Shown: piece by piece, positions 1-5,160 of the stretch
Numbering within the stretch: position 1 is the stretch's first letter
How the letters are laid out: the number at the start of each line of letters is the position of its first letter
From: Oscillospiraceae bacterium
Lineage (GTDB): Bacteria; Bacillota; Clostridia; Oscillospirales; Ruminococcaceae
Reading direction: 5' to 3'
Assembly (NCBI GenBank): GCA_020024235.1
Contig: JAHHUA010000119.1
Location: 1-5,160 of the forward strand
Length of the DNA: 5,160 nucleotides
The notes under the pieces: generated by a model
Database searches by the model: none
Seen by the model: only the letters and a program-made list of their open reading frames with translations
What the model was told of the DNA's origin: nothing
Program-made: the position numbers and the translations under genes

Positions 1-26
1 CCCTTTATATCTCTCAGTTGCTCCAA
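1..26 (-). CDS. Start of a further operon gene, truncated by the window edge (putative TTG start)
   Basis: Only about eight codons are visible, reading (M)EQLRDIK when the TTG at 26-24 is taken as the start. The reason for the TTG is a strong GGAGG site at 35-39, eight bases before it. An in-frame ATG at 41-39 would give a slightly longer product, but it overlaps that site and has no ribosome binding site of its own. The gene follows the VWA gene on the same strand after about 38 bases with no terminator between, so it should belong to the same operon. In related MoxR/DUF5682/VWA loci, including E. coli yehLMPQ, the next gene often encodes a SWIM zinc-finger protein. That identity is a guess from context only; too little protein is visible to name it. 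Confidence 0.5.
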
Positions 27-34
27 ATGTATGA

Positions 35-39
35 CCTCC
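35..39 (-). promoter_or_regulatory. Ribosome binding site favouring the TTG start
   Basis: Read on the minus strand this is GGAGG, lying eight bases before the TTG at 26-24. It overlaps the alternative ATG at 41-39 and so cannot serve that codon. This placement is the main argument for a TTG start of the last, truncated gene. Confidence 0.5.
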
Positions 40-64
40 ATATTTAAAGATGTTGATTCATATA

Positions 65-1237
65 TTATTTTTGATTTTTCATATGCTTTGAAAACTCAGT
101 TAAATCATGTTTTTTTAATGCTTTTTCCAAAAGCTCAGGTAATTTTTCAGGTGAACAGGCAAAACATGGTATATTCATTGCAGAAATACGCTGAGCTGTT
201 GTTTCATCATAGTAAGGGCGTCCACCATCAGCAACAGCCAAAAGAACTATAACAGTAGCTCCGCTTTCTTTTATTTCTTTAATTCTGTTTAAAAGTGCTG
301 CACGGTTGCCACCCTCATCTAAATCTGAAATTAGAAAAAACAGTGTTTTTGATGGTGTTTCAATAAATTGCTGACAATATGCCAATGATTTTGCAATATC
401 AGTTCCCCCACCCATTTGAAACCCGAATAGTAAATCTACAGGGTCTTGACATAAATCAGTCAAATCCATAACAGATGTGTCAAATGCAACAATATGTGTA
501 TTTACTGATGACATTGATGCAAGTATACACGCCATAATAGATGAATAAATAATAGATTCACCCATGGAACCACTTTGGTCAATATCCAAAATTACATTCC
601 AACGATTTATTTTACTTGCCCTGTCAAAAAAGTACACTCGTTCAGGTATAATGGCATTTAGCTGAGGATTATAATTTCTGAGATTTCGTGATATTGTGTA
701 TTTAAAGTCTATTGCAGATGCAGATGGCAAAGGAGAATGTTCTTTTTTATTTAAAGCAGCTGTAACTGCTCTTTGAATTTGACTTTCCATTTTGCGGTTA
801 ATATCTTCAACAATTTTCTGAATAAACTTTCTTGCAGATTCCTTTGATTTTTTGGGTATTTGATCTTTAAGCATTAATAATGTTGAAGCCATATTTAAAT
901 CAGGTTCCAGATTTTCCAAAAGTTCCGGTTCCAAAAGAAGTTGTTTAAGTCCTTTTCTTTCTATAGCATCATTTTGTACAACTGCTACCATATCAGGATC
1001 GAATAAACTTCTTATATCACCAAGCCATTTACTTATATTTGGTGATGAGGGACCCTTGCCCGCCCCTCGGATGCCGCTGCTGCCAAAGCTTTCTTTATCT
1101 GTTCCGTAAATAGCTGCAAGGGCATTGTCCATCAATAATTGTTCCTGTGAAAGTTCGGATAATCCCATATCGGAGAAATCCTTTTGTGTTTCACTGCCTA
1201 AAATAAGCCTCCAACGAGCCATTTGCTCATTTTGCAT
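65..1237 (-). CDS. VWA (von Willebrand factor A) domain protein, MoxR-partner, YehP type
   Basis: A 390-residue protein with a helical N-terminal half and a C-terminal VWA domain at about 212-375. The MIDAS metal site is complete: DQSGS at 220-224 (D220, S222, S224), T279 in GGGTD, and D305 in LISDLDEGG. Upstream are WLGDIRSLF (71-79) and LLEPELLENLEPDL (101-114), followed by a basic helical stretch (128-165). This arrangement matches the E. coli YehP family, which is of similar length as I recall it. There is no signal peptide or membrane segment, so it should be cytosolic. In characterised systems (ViaA, NorD, CbbO, Mg-chelatase subunit D) the VWA partner binds the MoxR-type AAA+ ring and presents a client or metal; that role is inferred here. 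The ATG start is supported by AGGAGG nine bases upstream and by the conserved-looking ARWRLILG just after it. It is the third gene of the MoxR/DUF5682/VWA trio, 21 nt behind the DUF5682 gene. The reading frame is intact. Confidence 0.93.
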   Translation of the reverse strand: MQNEQMARWRLILGSETQKDFSDMGLSELSQEQLLMDNALAAIYGTDKESFGSSGIRGAGKGPSSPNISKWLGDIRSLFDPDMVAVVQNDAIERKGLKQLLLEPELLENLEPDLNMASTLLMLKDQIPKKSKESARKFIQKIVEDINRKMESQIQRAVTAALNKKEHSPLPSASAIDFKYTISRNLRNYNPQLNAIIPERVYFFDRASKINRWNVILDIDQSGSMGESIIYSSIMACILASMSSVNTHIVAFDTSVMDLTDLCQDPVDLLFGFQMGGGTDIAKSLAYCQQFIETPSKTLFFLISDLDEGGNRAALLNRIKEIKESGATVIVLLAVADGGRPYYDETTAQRISAMNIPCFACSPEKLPELLEKALKKHDLTEFSKHMKNQK

Positions 1238-1246
1238 ATAAAAATT

Positions 1247-1252
1247 CCTCCT
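1247..1252 (-). promoter_or_regulatory. Ribosome binding site of the VWA gene
   Basis: A perfect AGGAGG on the minus strand, nine bases before the ATG at 1237-1235. It lies wholly inside the 21-nt gap after the DUF5682 gene. It is the strongest Shine-Dalgarno in the window and fixes the start of the VWA gene. Confidence 0.85.
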
Positions 1253-1258
1253 GTATTT

Positions 1259-3532
1259 TTAAATATCTCCAAAATCAAATTCGTCCAAACTATCCAAAAT
1301 ATTTTCTTCATCTTCGGTTATGGTACGCATTAATATATCTGCAGCCTGTTCAGGTTCTACGCCCCATATTTCCCCCAGATTTTCTGAGATATTGCTCTTT
1401 TCGTTTGATGAAAAATCTGCAAAAGCTCTTCGTAAAAATACCAAAGCCCGCTTAAATTCTTCATCATCAAGATTTTGCAGATAGCTGTCTAATTGTTTCC
1501 ACAATGATAATCTGATTATCAGAGAATATCGGTTTTTCTTTGCCAGTCCCTCAAACCAACCGGCAGCTAAATCAGCAGGTACACCTTTGGAAAGTCTGCG
1601 TGAAACTTCCACTGCAAGCAATGATTCTTCTACCAAACCTCTTTCAATCAATGTTGCCATTGCAAATCCGGAACATTTTGTATTTAAATCATCTCTGTCA
1701 GATATAGATGTCAAAACATCTATATAACGACTTTCCTCTAAAAATTCATGATTTATCTGAACTTTATTTATTCTGTCAATGCTTTCCATCACTTGCTTTG
1801 AGGCTTCATCATCACAGTTGCAAGATTCTTCCAATGTAAGACAGGCCCGTAAAAAAAGCTGGGAAAGCAGTGGAATGACCGGTTCAGGAGGAAATTTTCG
1901 CAAATCGCCATAGCGAATAACTGTGGACAGATGTTCTGCTGTTTTTGAAATTTCAACAATAGCAGCTGTATCAACTGATAATGTTTGTATTGCTGACAGT
2001 GCATATTGTGCTGCTTGGGGCATACCACACAGGAAAGCATCTTCAAAAACTTCTGCAGCCTGTGAAATATCTGTGCTTTTATCTGCTCTTTCTTTAAGAG
2101 AAAAGGATGCTGCTGATTCTACTGTTTCCCCAAGCAATGCTGCTTCAACAATTTCAATTTCAGTTTCGGGTATCCAGCGTAAACTCCAATATTCTCCCCA
2201 GTTAGCTTGTGTCTGTTTGCTTTTCAGCGGTGTGCCGAAACCAACATTCAGCACTCTCAAACGATGAAGAAAGAAAGAGCGGTTTAAATCCATAAAAGCT
2301 GATTTTTCTGATTTAACCCTCAGGTTTTCTCTTAAATCCAAATCAAGCTGTTGTGCTTCAACTGAACGATATTTCTCTAAATTAAGTTCTTTTAACTGTC
2401 TGTAAAAATCATCTTGTATGGAAGTACGGCTGACACCTTCAGGCAAAGCTCCAATTTTTGTACCTATTTCTACAGCAGCAGTTGACACTGATATTTCAGA
2501 AAAAGTACCATGCCCCATACAAGTTATTGCAGCATCACGCAAATCCTGCAAAACCGGATATTTTGAATTTCGCATTTTTGCCAGTGTTTGTGCCAGGCGT
2601 GCAGCTTCTATAACCTCGGCAGAGGAAGTTATATGCCCCTGTTTTCGCTGATTGACAGCAAGTTCAGTTAAATATCTGTATGTGGTTTGTTCTATGTTTT
2701 TTTGACACATGGATTCCCACAATATTTCAAAATATGCGGGAGCATCATTACCCGCACCATAACCGGAAAGCTGTGTTAAACGGTAATAGGAATATGGCAT
2801 TAATGTTGTTTTGGTACTGACTTTTGGTAATTTCCTTTCTTCAGTGTCAGACATGGGTTCATTGTTTTCAAGTCCATCCACATGAAATGCTCCGCAAACA
2901 CAGAATATCTTTTTAAAACCTTCTTTTTCTTCCTGTGTGATAACTCTTTTCATATAAGCCTCTCTCACCGAATTTTCGGCTGTGCGATATGGTGAGTCGG
3001 TAGCTGTTTCACGCAGTTGTTTGCCAAATTCCCTTGCTGCTTTCATATAGTTATCTTCTGATTGTTCAAAATTTCGCTCCCAAAATGTGTCATGTGATTC
3101 ACCCAGTAAATCTTCCAGCTTTTTATATACCAGCTCAGTTGTATCACCTTGATTATCATTGCTTTTATCCGTTTCTGTATCTTCTTCTGGGTTTTCACTT
3201 GACTTTTCATTTATAGCCAAAAATATATTGGATGGCAAATCCATAAATCGACATGGAATATTATGTTTGTGTGCCCACAATATTGACTGATATTCCGGGG
3301 AGTATTCCGCAAAAGGATACAGAAGTGTGCGAATAGGTGTTTCCTGAGTATAAGCTAAAATTGCCGCCGGAAGTTTTGTTTCAGGGTGGCAAAACCACTT
3401 CATTTCATCATTTAGATCTGACGGCCCTTCAATCAGAACAATGTCAGGATGGAATTTATCCAGTTCTTTTATAACACTGTATGCTGCTCCGGGCGATAGA
3501 TGACGAACGCCGAAAAAAACAGGTGTTGCCAT
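1259..3532 (-). CDS. DUF5682 family protein (YehM type), possible TraB/Tiki/EreA-like N-terminal domain
   Basis: A 757-residue protein, close to the E. coli YehM length as I recall it. The N-terminal domain (about 1-260) carries GVRHLSPG (8-15, with H11), LIEGPSDLN (33-41, with E35), FAEYSPEYQSILWA (74-87), CRFMDLP (94-100) and VCGAFHVDGL (212-221, with H217). A beta-strand followed by GxRH near the start, an Asp or Glu after a second strand, and a late GxxHxxG-like motif recall the TraB/PrgY, Tiki and erythromycin-esterase group. The fold and any hydrolase activity are inference. Residues 109-132 form an acidic, Ser/Asp/Asn-rich, probably disordered linker. The remaining two thirds looks helical and includes WGEYWSLRWIPETE (445-458); the protein ends in a very acidic tail (739-757). 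No signal peptide or membrane segment is seen. The gene sits one base after the MoxR ATPase stop codon and 21 bases before the VWA gene, which suggests a client, scaffold or effector of that pair. The ATG is supported by AAGGAG ten bases upstream and by the conserved motif starting at residue 5. Its biochemical function is unknown. Confidence 0.9.
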   Translation of the reverse strand: MATPVFFGVRHLSPGAAYSVIKELDKFHPDIVLIEGPSDLNDEMKWFCHPETKLPAAILAYTQETPIRTLLYPFAEYSPEYQSILWAHKHNIPCRFMDLPSNIFLAINEKSSENPEEDTETDKSNDNQGDTTELVYKKLEDLLGESHDTFWERNFEQSEDNYMKAAREFGKQLRETATDSPYRTAENSVREAYMKRVITQEEKEGFKKIFCVCGAFHVDGLENNEPMSDTEERKLPKVSTKTTLMPYSYYRLTQLSGYGAGNDAPAYFEILWESMCQKNIEQTTYRYLTELAVNQRKQGHITSSAEVIEAARLAQTLAKMRNSKYPVLQDLRDAAITCMGHGTFSEISVSTAAVEIGTKIGALPEGVSRTSIQDDFYRQLKELNLEKYRSVEAQQLDLDLRENLRVKSEKSAFMDLNRSFFLHRLRVLNVGFGTPLKSKQTQANWGEYWSLRWIPETEIEIVEAALLGETVESAASFSLKERADKSTDISQAAEVFEDAFLCGMPQAAQYALSAIQTLSVDTAAIVEISKTAEHLSTVIRYGDLRKFPPEPVIPLLSQLFLRACLTLEESCNCDDEASKQVMESIDRINKVQINHEFLEESRYIDVLTSISDRDDLNTKCSGFAMATLIERGLVEESLLAVEVSRRLSKGVPADLAAGWFEGLAKKNRYSLIIRLSLWKQLDSYLQNLDDEEFKRALVFLRRAFADFSSNEKSNISENLGEIWGVEPEQAADILMRTITEDEENILDSLDEFDFGDI

Positions 3533-3533
3533 A

Positions 3534-4613
3534 TTAATTCAGCTCCTTGCAGGCATTATACAATGGACGCCATTCTGAGCCGCGTTTTTTCATTACATTT
3601 TCTAGGTATTCTTTCCATGAAATACTGTCTTTGTCCTCATCTTTTATTACTGCACCCTGCAAAGCTGCTGCAAGATCTCTCGGTTCAATCTGTCCGCTGC
3701 CGAAACTGCCCGCTAGTGCCATAGAATTTGTCAAAAGTGATATTGCCTCAGCAGTGGAAAGGACACCACTGGTGGTTTTAAGCTTTTGTTTGCCGTCAAG
3801 AGTAGCTCCGCTTCTCAGCTCACGGAAAATTGTAACCACCTGTTCAATAATATCATTGTCTGGGGTTTGTGAGTATAAATCAAGACTTGAGGAAAGCTGA
3901 CGGACACGGGTTTCTACAATTTCCATTTCACTTTCTATACTTGACGGTGCCGGCAAAACAACTATATTAAAACGGCGCTTTAATGCGGCTGACATATCAT
4001 TTACGCCTTTATCACGAGTGTTTGCGGTTGCAATAACCGAAAAACCCTTTTGTGCCGGAACTTCTGCTCCAAGCTCCGGAACAGCAATGCGTTTTTCAGA
4101 CAAAATTGAAATAAGTGCATCCTGTACTTCACTTGCACAACGGGAAATTTCTTCAACACGGGCAATAGCTCCGCTTTCCATGGCATTATATACAGGGCTT
4201 TTTACCATAGCTTCAGGACAGGGACCCTTGGCAATAAGCATTGCATAGTTCCATGAATATCTTATATGTTCCTCTGTTGTACCTGCTGTGCCCTGTACCA
4301 CTTTTGTGGAATCTCCGTTAATTGCGGCTGTCAAATGTTCACTCAGCCATGATTTAGCTGTACCGGGTTCACCGATTAAAAGTAATGCTCTGTCTGTTAC
4401 AAGTGTTGCAATACAAATTTCAACCAAACGACGGTTTCCGATGTATTTAGGTGTGATTTTTGTTCCGTTTACCTCTCCGCCGCATATATATGTAAGTACG
4501 GATTTAGGCGACATTTTCCACCCTGTGGGGATATTGTCTTTTTCAGCTGCAATAAGTGCTTCTATCTCATCTTTAAACAGTTCCTCTGCGGGAAGTCTTT
4601 GTACATTTTGCAT
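3534..4613 (-). CDS. MoxR-family AAA+ ATPase, YehL type
   Basis: A 359-residue single-domain AAA+ ATPase. Visible motifs are Walker A GEPGTAKS (81-88, K87 and S88), the QGTAGTTEEHIRYSWNY segment (107-123), a Walker B-like IARVEEISR (150-158), EVQDALISILSE (162-173), sensor 1 ATANTRD (195-201, N198) and the arginine finger in LKRRF (211-215). A C-terminal helical lid follows from about 225. The first Walker B acidic residue is Glu (E154) instead of the usual Asp, and the usual MoxR sensor-2 S-P-R is replaced by STAEA (286-290). I believe these are features of the YehL branch and not damage. MoxR ATPases form hexameric rings that remodel partner proteins together with VWA proteins, and the VWA gene two positions downstream is the likely partner. 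The ATG start is supported by AAGGAGA seven bases upstream. The gene lies 12 nt after the upstream gene and one base before DUF5682, so it is probably cotranscribed and translationally coupled. No signal peptide or membrane helix is present. Confidence 0.95.
   Translation of the reverse strand: MQNVQRLPAEELFKDEIEALIAAEKDNIPTGWKMSPKSVLTYICGGEVNGTKITPKYIGNRRLVEICIATLVTDRALLLIGEPGTAKSWLSEHLTAAINGDSTKVVQGTAGTTEEHIRYSWNYAMLIAKGPCPEAMVKSPVYNAMESGAIARVEEISRCASEVQDALISILSEKRIAVPELGAEVPAQKGFSVIATANTRDKGVNDMSAALKRRFNIVVLPAPSSIESEMEIVETRVRQLSSSLDLYSQTPDNDIIEQVVTIFRELRSGATLDGKQKLKTTSGVLSTAEAISLLTNSMALAGSFGSGQIEPRDLAAALQGAVIKDEDKDSISWKEYLENVMKKRGSEWRPLYNACKELN
3543..3548 (-). promoter_or_regulatory. Ribosome binding site of the DUF5682 gene, inside the ATPase coding end
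   Basis: AAGGAG on the minus strand, ten bases before the ATG at 3532-3530. It is formed by the Lys-Glu codons near the end of the ATPase gene, whose TAA stop (3536-3534) is one base from the next start codon. The layout suggests translational coupling of ATPase and DUF5682. Confidence 0.7.
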
Positions 4614-4620
4614 TTTTTAT

Positions 4621-4627
4621 TCTCCTT
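4621..4627 (-). promoter_or_regulatory. Ribosome binding site of the MoxR ATPase gene, overlapping the previous stop codon
   Basis: AAGGAGA on the minus strand, seven bases before the ATG at 4613-4611. Its first two bases are the last two of the upstream gene's TAA stop (4628-4626). A ribosome ending the upstream gene therefore sits on this site, which points to coupled translation. Confidence 0.75.
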
Positions 4628-5160
4628 ATACTTTTAAATATCCTTCTTCTATAAGCATTTCTTTTATAACTGTGGTGGTTTTACCGGTACTGTCATGTTT
4701 CTCCAAATATTCCAAAACATTTTCTGCCTCTTTTTGAGCAAGTTCCTCACCTGCATAAATATTATAGTTTCTAAATAAATATTGCAAATTCCATACAGAA
4801 ATAGTGGAATGTTTTTTGTATAATCCCGAAATTAAACCTTCAAATTTATTATAGCCGTATTTATTCATCATCCGCATAGCATCTACAACAGTATGTACAT
4901 CAGTATAACTTAGAGAACTTGATATTTGCATGGATCTAACCATTTTATAAAAGTATTCTCCTACTTTTTCTTTTTGTTTGTCATCACCTTGAACATCAAA
5001 TCTGACAAGCATAGAATCCATTTTGTGTTTAATAAAGAAATCAAACCAGCGAATATCAAGGGGTTCTTTTATTTTACACTCCACATATGTTGTCCAGTTA
5101 TAAAAACTGTAAAAAAAGAAATATTCTCCATCTCTGTAACTTATATGATTAAAATAATTT
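4626..5160 (-). CDS. C-terminal part of an unrecognised protein (5' end beyond the window)
   Basis: The reading frame is open to the window edge, giving 177 visible C-terminal residues; a GTG at 5084-5082 is in frame, but the frame continues another 25 codons upstream without a stop. I therefore treat the gene as truncated by the window and not as a short GTG-started gene. The first visible part is rich in aromatic residues (GEYFFFYSFYNWTTY at about 11-25), followed by DIRWFDFFIKHK (35-46). The rest looks helical, with no Cys/His cluster, nucleotide-binding motif, signal peptide or membrane segment. It ends EEGYLKV, 12 nt before the MoxR ATPase, so it shares that operon. I do not recognise the family. 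Related loci often carry DUF4132/WGR (MolR-like), HEAT-repeat or DUF5691 proteins near the MoxR gene, and this could be the tail of one of those; nothing visible proves it. Confidence 0.8.
   Translation of the reverse strand, partial: NYFNHISYRDGEYFFFYSFYNWTTYVECKIKEPLDIRWFDFFIKHKMDSMLVRFDVQGDDKQKEKVGEYFYKMVRSMQISSSLSYTDVHTVVDAMRMMNKYGYNKFEGLISGLYKKHSTISVWNLQYLFRNYNIYAGEELAQKEAENVLEYLEKHDSTGKTTTVIKEMLIEEGYLKV

Noticed and set aside
1238..1258. Possible terminator or promoter in the gap between DUF5682 and VWA
   Set aside because: The 21-nt gap holds only the ribosome binding site and an AT-rich spacer. There is no stem-loop and no room for a full promoter.
1505..1521. Perfect 7-bp inverted repeat (TGATAAT-CTG-ATTATCA) that could be a hairpin or operator
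   Set aside because: It lies deep inside the DUF5682 coding sequence, is AT-rich with a 3-base loop and has no following U-tract. It is explained by codons for Leu-Ile-Ile-Arg-Leu and is likely chance.
1923..2267. Plus-strand open frame of 114 codons opposite DUF5682
   Set aside because: It lies fully antisense to a well-supported gene. Its Ser/Ala-rich product is typical of a complement-strand shadow.
255..4180. A short recurring string (TAGCTCCGCTT) near 257, 3805 and 4168
   Set aside because: Each copy encodes Ser-Gly-Ala on the minus strand at unrelated protein positions. The flanks differ, so it reflects codon choice and not a repeat element.
4288..4737. A 149-codon plus-strand open frame opposite the ATPase start and the upstream gene
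   Set aside because: It is antisense to a gene with clear AAA+ motifs and spans a gene junction. Its product shows no recognisable domain, so it is a shadow frame.
4626..5084. Reading the upstream gene as a complete 152-residue protein starting at GTG 5084-5082
   Set aside because: The same frame continues without a stop to the window edge, and no clear ribosome binding site precedes this GTG.

Overview
The window is a stretch of AT-rich bacterial DNA (low G+C by eye) that is almost entirely coding, with every gene on the minus strand. Strong AGGAGG-type Shine-Dalgarno sites, very short gaps between genes and an AT-rich coding style suggest a low-G+C Firmicute, probably a clostridial or gut-type organism. 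This is an inference; there is no rRNA or other phylogenetic marker here.

In transcription order (high to low coordinates) it contains five genes. (1) The 3' end of an unrecognised, aromatic-rich and then helical protein (4626 to beyond 5160). (2) A MoxR-family AAA+ ATPase of the YehL type (3534-4613). (3) A 757-residue DUF5682/YehM-type protein whose N-terminal domain carries His/Glu motifs reminiscent of the TraB/Tiki/EreA hydrolase fold (1259-3532). (4) A von Willebrand factor A (VWA) protein with an intact MIDAS metal site, YehP type (65-1237). (5) The first few codons of a further gene, probably starting at a TTG (1-26). Gaps between genes are 12, 1, 21 and about 38 nt, and each downstream gene has a well-placed ribosome binding site. 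No terminator and no convincing promoter is visible, so this is the interior of one operon that enters and leaves the window.

The MoxR ATPase plus VWA protein is the classic pairing seen in RavA/ViaA, NorQ/NorD, CbbQ/CbbO and Mg-chelatase I/D. There the AAA+ ring and the MIDAS protein remodel a client or help insert metal or cofactor. Here the gene between them, DUF5682, is the likely client or effector. The same trio, with similar sizes, is the uncharacterised E. coli yehL-yehM-yehP group (recalled from knowledge, not searched), where a SWIM zinc-finger gene follows. The cassette is therefore conserved, but as far as I know it has no established function, and it is the most interesting thing in the window. 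There are no mobile elements, CRISPR arrays, RNA genes or non-coding stretches over 300 bases.
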